Source of the DNA: an uncultured Christensenella sp.
GTDB taxonomy: Bacteria; Bacillota; Clostridia; Christensenellales; Borkfalkiaceae
DNA: 64,000 nt
Reading direction: 5' to 3'
Assembly (NCBI GenBank): GCA_910586065.1
Contig: CAJUGI010000002.1
Location: 1-64,000, forward strand
Below are positions 39,629 through 47,681 of this stretch, piece by piece. Within the stretch, counting starts at the first letter, position 1. Each line of letters starts with the position of its first letter. A program made the translations under genes and the position numbers. The notes under the pieces were generated by a model. It worked only from the letters and a program-made list of their open reading frames with translations, did not search any database and was not told the DNA's origin.

Positions 39629-39740
39629 CTTTGCCTTCGGTACGACGCGCTTAGGCTTTTGTTGCGGTAACATACTTCTTTGTATGCTCCCTTGCAAAAT
39701 GCGCGCGTTCCGCGACCTGCTCGCAACTCCGCAAGCCGTC
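39600..39740. repeat. Degenerate dispersed intergenic repeat, copy 2
   Basis: TTGTAAGGCTTTGCCTTCGGTACGACGCG, quoted in part, then GGTAACATAC-TTCTTT-GTATGCTCCCTTG, a GCGCG block and CTGCTCGCAACTC. Comparable blocks occur at 16252-16390 and 45182-45297. It partly overlaps the riboswitch 5' side. Confidence 0.5.
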
Positions 39741-39999
39741 GCCGCCCAACAAGACGGTGCCAAACACAAGCACCCCCGACGGTATTTAATTTTATACTCA
39801 AATTGTATTGCAAATTTGGTGCAATGTCAATTAAAATGCGGTATAATATAAGCGAAAAAACCTGCTTGCAAGGTTTTTGAACGCCGTGTTCAGACTTTAA
39901 CGGGCTTTGAGTCTGCAAAATTGCGGCGCAAAAAATCATTGTTTTTTTACATTGTAATGATATAATATAAAAAACGCGGAAAACGGAAAGGAAAAGCTT
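39741..39999 (+). other. Spacer with promoters ahead of yfbR
   Basis: A TATAAT at about 39842 is followed by a short hairpin (AAAAACC...GGTTTTT, about 39857-39878). A second TATAAT (about 39960) with TTGTTT 16 bases upstream is the likely yfbR promoter. No gene is visible in this stretch. Confidence 0.5.
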
Positions 40000-40578
40000 A
40001 TGTCCTATAATTTTTACGCCTACATGGACAGGATGAAGTACATAAAAAGGTGGCAGCTTATGCGCTCTGTGCGCGAAGAAAACATAATGGAGCACACCCA
40101 GCAGGTTGCGCTGTTTGCGCACGCGCTCTCAATTATTAATAATAAAGTTTTGGGCGGAACCGCAAACGCGGAAAAAACGGTATTATACGCGCTGTATCAC
40201 GAGTGCAGTGAGGTTATGACGGGCGACCTGCCCACGCCCATAAAGTATTTTAACCGTTCGATTCAGGGCGCTTATAAGGATTTGGAAGAAAAGGCGACGG
40301 ACAAACTTTTAACCGCTTTGCCTAAGGAGTTTAAACTTGAGCTGGAGACGGTTGCCAAACCGCAGACGGACAGTCTGGAATATAAGCTGATGAAGGCGGC
40401 TGACAGGCTTGCCGCTTACGTAAAGTGTCTTGAAGAGCTGCGCTCGGGCAACAAGGAGTTTTTAAAGGCGGAAAAGAGCATAAGAGACGACCTTTTATCC
40501 CGCAATATGCCCGAAGTGGAGTATTTTTTCAAAAACTTTATTCCCGCTTTCAATCTCACGCTTGACGAGCTGGATTGA
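40000..40578 (+). CDS. yfbR: HD-domain 5'-deoxynucleotidase (YfbR-like)
   Basis: Removes phosphate from deoxynucleoside 5'-monophosphates in nucleotide salvage. 192 aa. Metal-binding pattern: RWQLMRSVREENIMEHTQQV with the first His, then ALYHECSEVMTGDLPTPIKY (HE...D, including the specific GDLPTP motif), and KAADRLAAYVKCLEE with the closing Asp. Length matches E. coli YfbR. ATG 40000 has GGAAAGG upstream. Monocistronic, ending at the terminator shared with the convergent RNA gene. Confidence 0.93.
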   Translation: MSYNFYAYMDRMKYIKRWQLMRSVREENIMEHTQQVALFAHALSIINNKVLGGTANAEKTVLYALYHECSEVMTGDLPTPIKYFNRSIQGAYKDLEEKATDKLLTALPKEFKLELETVAKPQTDSLEYKLMKAADRLAAYVKCLEELRSGNKEFLKAEKSIRDDLLSRNMPEVEYFFKNFIPAFNLTLDELD

Positions 40579-40651
40579 AGAGGGGGGTAACCCGCAAAAA
40601 TACTTTAACGCAATTTTTTGCTTAACGTTGTTGCGCCCCACACGTCGTTTA

Positions 40652-41041
40652 ATTAAAATAATACCCCGTGACAATACGTCGTCACGGGGAACTTTTTAAT
40701 ATTAAATTTTAATTTCGGGATTACTTCCCCACGGTGCTTAAAAGCCTTTCGGTTATTAAAACCATGCAGTCGGCAGCTGCGAAATTAAAACCGCGTTCCG
40801 GAATCAAATCCCATTAAGAAAATGGTACATCGGAGTTTACCTTCCTTTCCGTTCTATTGTTCTGGCAAAGTAAATCATAGGATTTACCTCCTTTAACAAT
40901 ATTGCCTGCGTTGATACTTTTTCGGCGGCATCCCGCCGCCACATACGACCTTGACCCGCTTTCGCGGCTACGTATCTTTCATAGCTTACCTCTTTATTTG
41001 TGTTGGTACCTAACACTATTTGTAAGTTATTTTCCTTTTGT
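40652..41041 (-). ncRNA. Independently transcribed structured RNA of unresolved family
   Basis: A consensus minus-strand promoter at 41048-41075 and the terminator at 40689-40652 define a transcript of about 390 nt. No long ORF is present. Hairpins, in transcript order: GTGTT/AACAC at 41016-41000 enclosed by CTTAC/GTAAG-type pairing; CCGC-GAAA-GCGG (40967-40956) inside ATACG/CGTAT; GGCGGC/GCCGCC (40940-40924); GTAAAT/ATTTAC (about 40886-40869); CCATT/AATGG. An AGGTAA-N(4-6)-ATG motif occurs three times (near 40990, 40885, 40840). It could be a raiA-like or other large Firmicutes ncRNA; I cannot assign it. Confidence 0.65.
40664..40694. terminator. Terminator shared by yfbR (+) and the structured RNA (-)
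   Basis: CCCCGTGAC ... GTCACGGGG with AACTTTTT on the + side and TATTATTTTAATT on the - side. Confidence 0.85.
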
Positions 41042-41047
41042 ACTTTT

Positions 41048-41075
41048 ATTATAGCATAGGATTCCGTTTTGTCAA
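41048..41075 (-). promoter_or_regulatory. Strong promoter of the structured RNA
   Basis: Minus strand TTGACA (41075-41070), 16-bp spacer, TATAAT (41053-41048): both hexamers are perfect consensus. Confidence 0.85.
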
Positions 41076-41185
41076 CCCCTGATTTAAAAAAAGTTTAAAA
41101 ATTTTTTTAAGCAAAAGTTAAACGCTTAACATTTTTACGCGCACGATATATAATATGCGAGTGAATAGAAAAGGGAGTTTTGTAT

Positions 41186-42631
41186 ATGTTTGAAGGAAAT
41201 TCCGCGCTCGGTTTTGCGGCGGTTTTGGCAATAATTTTATTTTCTACAAAGCTTTTGGGGCTTGGGTTCAGGCACTTCGGGCTTCCGCAGGTTTTGGGTT
41301 ATATAATAGCCGGGTTATTAATCGGTCCCGCAATATTCGGAGATTTGTGCGGTTTTTGCCTGATAGGTTTTCAGGGCGCCGTTGAAGAGGGAAAGTACTG
41401 GGCGCTTTTATCCGTGCCCGAAGTTTCACTGCTTGCCGAATTTTCAGCCGATAACGCGCTTGGCATATTTTCAAAAATAGGAGTGCTCCTTCTGATGTTT
41501 TCAACCGGACTTGAAACGAATTTGAAGGAACTTAAAAACACGGGGCTTGTAGCTGCTTTGGTGGCATGCTCCGGCGTTGCGCTGCCGCTTGTTTTAGGCT
41601 TTTTAATAGCCCTGCCTTTTACGGGAACTTCCGTAACCGGCATATATCACGCGGTGTTTCTCGGCACAATTCTTACGGCGACGAGCGTTGCCATAACAGT
41701 TTCCGTGTTAAAAGAGCTTGGCAAAATCAATTCCAAACTGGGCACCACAATAGTTTCGGCGGCGATAATAGACGACGTTATTGGCATTATTTTGCTTTCG
41801 GTTGTCAAGGGCGTGGTTCCTGCGTCCGGCGCCGAGAACTTAAACGCTTTCGAAGCGTTTAAATCCACCATATACGGCACCTTGATTATGATTGTGTGCT
41901 TTTTCGTGTTTGCGATACTGGCGGGTTTCGGGCTTTCGAAGTGCTTTAAATGGATTGATAAACGTTGGCCGGAACACCACAGAATTCCCATTTTTTCGCT
42001 TGCGGTATGCTTTGCTTACAGCTGGATAGCGGAGGAAATTTTCGGGGTTGCCGACATAACCGGCGCCTTTCTTGCCGGAGTGGTCCTTTCAACCGACCAC
42101 CGCGCAAGCGCGTATACCGACAGCAAGGTGGAAGTGAATACTTACACAGTGTTTGCGCCCGTGTTTTTTGCAAACATAGGTATTTCAAGCATAAAGTTTT
42201 TGGGAATGAATCCGCAGGTGTTGCTGTTTGCCGTTCTGGCGGTTATTGTGGGATTAATTGGCAAAGTCGTAGGTTGCGGCGCAGTGTGCAAATCGTTTAA
42301 ATATTCCTGGCGCGAGAGCGCGATAGGCGGAGTGGGCATGATGGCGCGCGGAGAAGTGGCGCTTATTATCACCGCGGCGGTGACGAGTTCCACGCTCGGC
42401 GCTTATGCGTTACCCCAGGACTATATGATAATGACGGTGCTTTTAATTCTTATATCGTCCGTTCTTACGCCAGTGCTTTTAAAGCTTTTATACAAGGAAA
42501 AGAAGGGCGCGCTGCCGCTTGCGGCGGAAACGGTTTCGCCGGAAGATTCGGTTGCGCAGTCCGTTCGGACAGCCGCGCAGGAAAATGCCGAAACAGACGA
42601 AAATCCGCCATATGACGGGGGTAACCGATAA
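41186..42631 (+). CDS. CPA2-family Na+(K+)/H+ antiporter
   Basis: Membrane cation/proton antiporter, 481 aa from ATG 41186 (GGGAG 8 bases upstream). About 12 hydrophobic helices; landmarks are GLPQVLGYIIAGLLIGP, LLLMFSTGLETNLKEL, ATSVAITVSVLKELGK, DDVIGIILLSVV (ion-site Asp pair) and GVGMMARGEVALII. It lacks the C-terminal TrkA-N domain of KefB; instead a soluble tail of about 35 residues follows. Substrate ion not determinable. It stands alone between the RNA gene and a strong terminator. Confidence 0.92.
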   Translation: MFEGNSALGFAAVLAIILFSTKLLGLGFRHFGLPQVLGYIIAGLLIGPAIFGDLCGFCLIGFQGAVEEGKYWALLSVPEVSLLAEFSADNALGIFSKIGVLLLMFSTGLETNLKELKNTGLVAALVACSGVALPLVLGFLIALPFTGTSVTGIYHAVFLGTILTATSVAITVSVLKELGKINSKLGTTIVSAAIIDDVIGIILLSVVKGVVPASGAENLNAFEAFKSTIYGTLIMIVCFFVFAILAGFGLSKCFKWIDKRWPEHHRIPIFSLAVCFAYSWIAEEIFGVADITGAFLAGVVLSTDHRASAYTDSKVEVNTYTVFAPVFFANIGISSIKFLGMNPQVLLFAVLAVIVGLIGKVVGCGAVCKSFKYSWRESAIGGVGMMARGEVALIITAAVTSSTLGAYALPQDYMIMTVLLILISSVLTPVLLKLLYKEKKGALPLAAETVSPEDSVAQSVRTAAQENAETDENPPYDGGNR

Positions 42632-42652
42632 AGAGAACCTGATACGTACAGA

Positions 42653-42690
42653 AAAAGCCCCGCGCATTTTTTGCGCGGGGCTTTTAAAAA
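42653..42690. terminator. Terminator between the antiporter and a convergent small gene
   Basis: AAAAGCCCCGCGCA-TTTTT-TGCGCGGGGCTTTT, 14-bp stem, symmetrical and likely bidirectional. Confidence 0.92.
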
Positions 42691-42697
42691 GGTTTAA

Positions 42698-42928
42698 TTA
42701 ATGTGAAAGCATCCAGTTTTTTACGTCGTCGCGCGAAATGGGCGTAACGTTTTCAAACGGATATTTAGATTTTGTTCCGCCGTTAGTGTAGATAAAATAT
42801 CTGCCGTCGTTCGTTATATATAAAGTCTCTTCATAGCCGCAAGAATCGCCGGGTACACCGTAGGTGAATTTTTTATCTACCGTAGAAGTCGCGGTGTCGT
42901 ACAACACGCCGTCGATATCTTTACACAT
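42698..42928 (-). CDS. 76-aa protein of unknown function
   Basis: Start ATG 42928 with AGGGGAG 9 bases upstream, preferred over the in-frame start at 42958, which would overlap that site. Small strand-rich protein: DGVLYDTATSTVDKKFTYG, YEETLYITNDGRYFIYTNGG, then SKYPFENVTPISRDDVKNWM. Similar small proteins exist in many Firmicutes without assigned function. It shares a terminator with the antiporter gene. Confidence 0.7.
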   Translation of the reverse strand: MCKDIDGVLYDTATSTVDKKFTYGVPGDSCGYEETLYITNDGRYFIYTNGGTKSKYPFENVTPISRDDVKNWMLSH

Positions 42929-43097
42929 AACAAATTCACTCCCCTTTATTTTTTGCAAAGCAACGAATTATATTTTATCATACACTACAGTTTATGTCAA
43001 TTTAAAAACATTTTATGCGGTTTTGCCGGTTGCTATTGTTAATTAATAAATAATTTTGTTAAACTTTTGTTATTTTTATATGCAATCAAGTAAAAAT

Positions 43098-43138
43098 ACT
43101 TGACAAACGCGGGTAAACGGTTTAAACTTTTGTCAAGT
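43098..43138 (+). promoter_or_regulatory. ylxM-ffh promoter within an inverted repeat
   Basis: ACTTGACAAA (about 43098-43107) is repeated in inverse as TTTGTCAAGT (about 43129-43138). The -35 TTGACA lies in the left arm; a 17-bp spacer leads to TAAACT. The symmetry suggests an operator or a start-site hairpin. Confidence 0.55.
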
Positions 43139-43157
43139 AACTAAGGTTTACACGGAT

Positions 43158-43427
43158 ATGGATAAATTAACTTTTATTGCGCTCTGGGATATTTACCGCG
43201 GACTTTTAACCTTAACCCAGCGGGAAATAACCGATATGTATTTCAATATGGATTTAACCGTATCCGAAATAGCGGAACAGAAAGGCGTTTCGCGACAGGC
43301 CGTTTCGGAATGTTTAAAGGGCTGTAAAAGGCAGCTTGAAGAATATGAAGAAAAGTTGGGCTTGTGCGCAAAAATAAACGAACTTACCGCCGAATTGGAA
43401 CGGTTAAAGCAAAATTCAAACGGATAA
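43158..43427 (+). CDS. ylxM: YlxM/p13-family helix-turn-helix protein
   Basis: 89 aa. LLTLTQREITDMYFNMDLTV (in part) and SEIAEQKGVSRQAVSECLKG form a sigma-region-4-like HTH (about 20-60), followed by a coiled-coil tail. In streptococci YlxM binds SRP and stimulates it; in most Firmicutes it precedes ffh, as here (9 bases). A role in SRP assembly or regulation follows from the family and context. Confidence 0.93.
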   Translation: MDKLTFIALWDIYRGLLTLTQREITDMYFNMDLTVSEIAEQKGVSRQAVSECLKGCKRQLEEYEEKLGLCAKINELTAELERLKQNSNG

Positions 43428-43436
43428 GGTAATCAG

Positions 43437-44747
43437 ATGGCGATATTCGGCTCTCTTTCGGAGAGATTAAACCATATATTTTCTAAGTTGACAAAGCGCG
43501 GAAAACTGACCGAGCTTGAAATTAAGACTGCCATGCGCGAAGTGCGCGTAGCGCTTTTGGAAGCCGACGTAAACATTCAGGTTGCAAAAAAATTCTGCGC
43601 GGACGTTTCGGAAAAGGCAGTCGGACAGGAAATTTTAAAGAGTCTTAATCCTGCGCAACAGGTTATTAAAATAGTAAACGAAGAACTAATCGCGCTGATG
43701 GGTTCAACCAATCAAAAGCTTGCGGTTGCGCCTAAGCCGCCCACGGTTATTATGATGTGCGGTTTGCAGGGCGCGGGCAAAACCACGCTTTGCGGAAAAC
43801 TTGCCGTAAACTTAAAAAAGAGCGGAAAGAAGCCGCTTTTGGTTGCGTGCGACGTTTACCGCCCCGCCGCGGTAAACCAGCTTAAAGTCGTCGGTAAAAA
43901 CGCCGGCGCGGAAGTTTTTGAAAAGGGAACCCAGAATCCGGTAAAGACGGCGAAAGAAGCCGTTGAATACGCGCGTTCGCACGGTTTCGATACGGTTATA
44001 ATAGATACCGCGGGGCGTCTTGAAATAGACGAGCCTTTAATGCAGGAGCTTGAAAACATTAAAAATACCGTAGAAGTAAGCGAAATACTTTTAACGGTTG
44101 ACAGTATGATGGGGCAGGTTGCGGTAAACGTTGCAAAAACGTTTAACGAACGTCTTGAAATTACGGGCGTAATTTTGACCAAGCTCGACGGCGACACGCG
44201 CGGCGGCGCATGCCTTTCGATTAAAGCCGTAACCGGCAAGCCTATTAAGTTTATCGGCGTAGGCGAAAAGCTGACCGATTTGGAACCTTTTTATCCCGAC
44301 AGAATGGCTTCGCGTATACTCGGTATGGGCGACGTGTTAACGCTTATCGAAAAGGCGCAGGAAGCTGTTTCGGAAGAACAGGCGAAAGTGATGCAGAAGA
44401 AAATGCTTGAAAACACTTTCACTCTGGAAGATTATTTAACGCAGTTCGAAAGTATGAAAAAAATGGGCGGCGCACAGGCGCTGCTTGCAATGATGCCGGG
44501 TATGGGCAACAAGGTGCGCGCGGAGGACATAGACGAAAGTAAAATCGAGCGCACCCGCGCGATAATTCTTTCAATGACCAAAAAGGAGCGCGTAGAACCT
44601 GCAATCATCAACTCGTCGCGAAGAAAGAGGATAGCGGCGGGCAGCGGCACCAGCGTGCAGGAAGTAAATCAGCTTTTAAAGCAGTTCGAACAGACGAAAC
44701 TTTTGATGAAACAGTTGAAGTCCGGCAAACGCCGTCTTCCCTTTTAA
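43437..44747 (+). CDS. ffh: Signal recognition particle protein Ffh
   Basis: GTPase that recognises signal peptides with 4.5S/scRNA. 436 aa. N domain, then G domain with GLQGAGKTTLCGKLA near 105, DVYRPAAVNQL, IDTAGRLEID and TKLDGDTRGGA. The Met-rich M domain (about 310-436) retains the RNA-binding SSRRKRIAAGSGTSVQEVN. The very C-terminus is short, ending KSGKRRLPF. Start ATG 43437, downstream of ylxM. The SRP RNA gene is not in this window. Confidence 0.97.
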   Translation: MAIFGSLSERLNHIFSKLTKRGKLTELEIKTAMREVRVALLEADVNIQVAKKFCADVSEKAVGQEILKSLNPAQQVIKIVNEELIALMGSTNQKLAVAPKPPTVIMMCGLQGAGKTTLCGKLAVNLKKSGKKPLLVACDVYRPAAVNQLKVVGKNAGAEVFEKGTQNPVKTAKEAVEYARSHGFDTVIIDTAGRLEIDEPLMQELENIKNTVEVSEILLTVDSMMGQVAVNVAKTFNERLEITGVILTKLDGDTRGGACLSIKAVTGKPIKFIGVGEKLTDLEPFYPDRMASRILGMGDVLTLIEKAQEAVSEEQAKVMQKKMLENTFTLEDYLTQFESMKKMGGAQALLAMMPGMGNKVRAEDIDESKIERTRAIILSMTKKERVEPAIINSSRRKRIAAGSGTSVQEVNQLLKQFEQTKLLMKQLKSGKRRLPF

Positions 44748-44872
44748 AACGCATATAAGTTGCGCAATACTTTGTTTGTGAAAGTAGTTTGTCTTTCGCC
44801 GGAATACTTTTTGCAAAGTCATAAAACTTAAATCAAAAATAAAAATTTTTATATAAACAGGAGAATAAAAAA

Positions 44873-45172
44873 ATGGCAGTTAAAATGAGACTTACGAGAA
44901 TGGGCGACAAAAAGAGCCCCTTCTACCGTATCGTGGTTATCGATTCGCGCAAGGCGCAGTCGGGCGAGTATATCGATAAAATAGGTTATGTTAACCCTTT
45001 AAAGACCCCCGCCGAAATCAACATCGACGTTGAAAAGGCTAAGGATTGGCTTTCTAAGGGCGTTCAGCCCACCGAAACGGTTAAGAGCTATCTTGTAAAA
45101 GTCGGCGCCATGGAACAGAGCAAAAAGCTTTCCGCGCCCAAGACCAACGACAAGAAAAAGAAAAAAGGCTAA
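44873..45172 (+). CDS. rpsP: 30S ribosomal protein S16
   Basis: 99 aa. Opens MAVKMRLTRMGDKKSPFYRI, followed by VVIDSRKAQSGEYIDKIGYV and KDWLSKGVQPTETV: complete S16 with a basic tail of Lys residues. AGGAG 8-9 bases upstream of the ATG. It begins the conserved rpsP-khpA-rimM-trmD block. The 125-base gap from ffh is AT-rich with no gene. Confidence 0.97.
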   Translation: MAVKMRLTRMGDKKSPFYRIVVIDSRKAQSGEYIDKIGYVNPLKTPAEINIDVEKAKDWLSKGVQPTETVKSYLVKVGAMEQSKKLSAPKTNDKKKKKG

Positions 45173-45181
45173 TTTTTAAAC

Positions 45182-45297
45182 CTTATATATGCGTCGCATA
45201 ACTTTGTTGCGTTCCGCTTTTCTTCAGGTCATTTACGCAAAGTAAACTCCCCTTGAAAACGCTCACGCGCCTTGTTCTGCTCGCATCTCTAAGGTTT
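45182..45297. repeat. Degenerate dispersed intergenic repeat, copy 3
   Basis: Contains CATTTACGCAAAGTAAACTC (in part), CCCCTTGAAAACGC, CGCGCC and TTCTGCTCGCATCTC, the same order as copy 2 (39600-39740). It sits inside the rpsP-khpA operon spacing. Confidence 0.45.
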
Positions 45298-45332
45298 AAT
45301 GTAACCGTCCCCCAAATTTAAGAGGTGTAAAA

Positions 45333-45581
45333 ATGGAAAATAAAGTTTTGGAACTTATAAAGTTCGTGGTTGAAAATTTCGCCGAAAAGAAGGATGAAAT
45401 CGAATATAAAATAGAAGAAAAAGAAGCCGCAATCGAAGTAACCGTGCTTTTAAACGCAAGCGATATGGGCAAGGTTATCGGCAAGCAGGGTAAAATTGCA
45501 AAGTCCTTGCGTACGCTCGTAGGTTCGGCAACCCCTCGCGACAGCAAGCGCTATCTCGTTGAAATAAAAGAAAAAGCTTAA
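45333..45581 (+). CDS. khpA: KH-domain RNA-binding protein KhpA
   Basis: 82 aa (YlqC/UPF0109). Single KH domain with the GxxG loop in GKVIGKQGKIAKSLRTLV near 49-66. In Firmicutes it dimerises with KhpB/Jag and binds RNA, influencing cell elongation. Position between rpsP and rimM is the standard one. ATG 45333 has AGAGG upstream. Confidence 0.94.
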   Translation: MENKVLELIKFVVENFAEKKDEIEYKIEEKEAAIEVTVLLNASDMGKVIGKQGKIAKSLRTLVGSATPRDSKRYLVEIKEKA

Positions 45582-45654
45582 CGTGTTTCGCGCAGTTCCT
45601 TATTTTGAATTGCGCGAAATGTTTTTAAACGGCACATATATCGGGGTCAATTAT

Positions 45655-46155
45655 ATGTCAAATGAAAAAATTACCGTTGCAACCGTGCTGAAACCGCAGG
45701 GAATACGCGGCGAAATAAAGGTGAAAGTCCTTTGCGACGACGCGGAGGTTTTAAAGAGCTTTAAAAGCGTTTTGATAGACGGCGAGGAAATTCCTGTGCT
45801 GGCAGTACGCGCTCAGGGCGATACCGCGTATATTATGCTTAAAGGGGTGGCGGACAGAAACGCCGCCGAGCTTTTGCGGGGAAAGAATTTGCTTGTCGCC
45901 AGGGAAAATATGCCGAAGCTCCCCGAAGGACGCTATTACATTGCAGACTTAACGGGCTGCCGTGTGGTTACTTCCGCGGGCGAAGTTTTGGGCGAGGTAA
46001 CCGACGTCACTCCGGCGCGCACGGATATTTACACCATAAAGACCGCCTCGGGCGAAACTTCTTTTGCGGCGGCGGAGGGGGTAATCGAAGAGGTGGACGT
46101 GCCCGCGCGTATAATAACCGTAAATAAAAAGAGATTTAAGGAAGTTTCCGTTTGA
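45655..46155 (+). CDS. rimM: Ribosome maturation factor RimM
   Basis: 166 aa from ATG 45655, where homologues begin; the frame is open to 45583 without a ribosome site. N-terminal barrel with VATVLKPQGIRGEIKVKVL, then a PRC-barrel domain with GRYYIADLTGCRVVT and DVTPARTDIYTI. Assists 16S 3'-major-domain assembly with S19. Its stop overlaps the trmD TTG start. Confidence 0.95.
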   Translation: MSNEKITVATVLKPQGIRGEIKVKVLCDDAEVLKSFKSVLIDGEEIPVLAVRAQGDTAYIMLKGVADRNAAELLRGKNLLVARENMPKLPEGRYYIADLTGCRVVTSAGEVLGEVTDVTPARTDIYTIKTASGETSFAAAEGVIEEVDVPARIITVNKKRFKEVSV

Positions 46156-46826
46156 GGCTGACTGTTTTAACGCTTTTCCCCGAAATGTTTGCGCCGCTTA
46201 AAGAGAGCATAATCGGGCGCGCCGCTTGTTCGGGGAAGCTTGACATCAATATTTTGAATATCCGCGACTTTGCCGAAAACAAGCACTTAAAGTGCGACGA
46301 CTATCCTTTCGGCGGGGGAGCGGGAATGGTTATGATGCCTCAGCCCGTCGGTTCGGCTATAGAGGCTGTTGACCCTGAACACAAGGCGCACAGAATTTAT
46401 ATGTCGCCGAAGGGTGAAACGTTCCGGCAGGACAAGGTGTTCGCGCTTTTATCATACGAACATATAATTTTGCTGTGCGGGCATTACGAAGGGATAGACC
46501 AGCGCGTTATCGACTTGTATATAGACGAGGAAATTTCCATAGGAGATTACGTTTTAACCGGCGGCGAACTGCCGGCAATGGTGGTTTGCGACTGTGTTGC
46601 ACGGTATGTGGACGGAGTTATTTCCGGCGGTTCGCTTGTGGACGAAAGTTTTGCAAACGGCTTGCTTGAATATCCGCAGTACACGCGCCCCGCGGAGTAT
46701 AAGGGGCTGAAAGTGCCCGAAGTGCTTTTATCGGGCGACCACCGCCGCATAGACGAATGGCGCAGAGCGGAAAGCGAAAGGCTTACCCAAGCCCGCCGCC
46801 CCGACCTTTTAAAAGGTGATAAATAA
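46152..46826 (+). CDS. trmD: tRNA (guanine-N1-)-methyltransferase TrmD
   Basis: Methylates G37 of tRNAs. 224 aa, SPOUT fold with the trefoil knot: LFPEMFAPLKESIIGRA, FGGGAGMVMMPQP, LLCGHYEGIDQRV, EISIGDYVLTGGELPAM, and LLEYPQYTRPAEYKGLKVPE in parts. Starts with TTG at 46152, overlapping the rimM TGA, so translation is coupled. Its TAATG overlaps rbgA. Confidence 0.96.
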   Translation: MRLTVLTLFPEMFAPLKESIIGRAACSGKLDINILNIRDFAENKHLKCDDYPFGGGAGMVMMPQPVGSAIEAVDPEHKAHRIYMSPKGETFRQDKVFALLSYEHIILLCGHYEGIDQRVIDLYIDEEISIGDYVLTGGELPAMVVCDCVARYVDGVISGGSLVDESFANGLLEYPQYTRPAEYKGLKVPEVLLSGDHRRIDEWRRAESERLTQARRPDLLKGDK

Positions 46827-47680
46827 TGAAAAACATACAGTGGTTCCCGGGGCATATGACCGCGGCGATGCGTATGATGGAGCAGAATTTAAAGCTTGTG
46901 GACGGCGTTGTTTTTGTGCTCGATTCACGTTGTCCTGCTTCTTCGTTCAACCCGAAACTTAAAAAACTTGCAGGGCAGAAACCTGTTTTATACGTTTTGG
47001 GCAAAGGTGATTTAGCCGACGAGCGCAGTGATATTCTGCTGTCCAAAATTAAAGAAAAAGGTGCGGCGGCGGTTAAAGTGAACGCTGTAAACGCCGGTTC
47101 GCGGCGTAATATTGCGGGGGCAATCGAAAATCTGGTTGCCGAAAAGCGCGGGCGCGCCCTTGAACGAGGACAGAATAAGTGTTTCCGTTTTATGGTTGCC
47201 GGAGTTCCCAATACGGGCAAAAGCACGCTTATAAACCTGCTCGCGGGCAGCAAACGTGCGCAAACGGGTGATAAGGCGGGGGTAACGCGAGGCAAGCAAT
47301 GGATTGGTTGCGGAGGGTTCGAGCTGTTGGATACCCCCGGCACAATGCCGCCCGCGTTTGAAAACCAGACGCTTGCAAGAAGACTTGCTTACGTGGGCAG
47401 TATAAACGACGATATTTTGGATTTGGACGATATAGCGCTTGCTCTTTTGGAAGAGCTTTTTACAAAATATCCGCAAAGGCTTTTGGCGAGATACGGCGTT
47501 GAGGGCGGTTCGCCGCTTGAAATGCTTGAATCCGTATGCAAAAAGCGCGGGTTTTTATTGCGGGGCGGCGAATACGATTACGAACGCGGAGAGAGGGCGC
47601 TTATAGACGATTTCCGCAAGGGTAAACTTGGCAGGATAACTTTAGACGGCGTTTCCGATATGGAAAATCTGAGTTTTTAA
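46826..47680 (+). CDS. rbgA: Ribosome biogenesis GTPase RbgA (YlqF)
   Basis: 284 aa circularly permuted GTPase needed for late 50S assembly. Motif order G4-G5-G1-G2-G3: VLGKGDLADE (G4, with Gly instead of the usual Asn of NKxD), VNAVNAGS (G5), GVPNTGKSTLINLL (G1), GVTRGKQW (G2) and LLDTPGTMPP (G3). IQWFPGHMTAAMR at the start is the family signature. The altered G4 is worth noting since Asn contacts guanine. Co-translated with trmD. Confidence 0.94.
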   Translation: MKNIQWFPGHMTAAMRMMEQNLKLVDGVVFVLDSRCPASSFNPKLKKLAGQKPVLYVLGKGDLADERSDILLSKIKEKGAAAVKVNAVNAGSRRNIAGAIENLVAEKRGRALERGQNKCFRFMVAGVPNTGKSTLINLLAGSKRAQTGDKAGVTRGKQWIGCGGFELLDTPGTMPPAFENQTLARRLAYVGSINDDILDLDDIALALLEELFTKYPQRLLARYGVEGGSPLEMLESVCKKRGFLLRGGEYDYERGERALIDDFRKGKLGRITLDGVSDMENLSF

Positions 47681-47681
47681 T

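Noticed and set aside
45583..45654. Upstream start for RimM
   Set aside because: The extra 24 residues are not in the family and overlap the KhpA stop context without a ribosome site.
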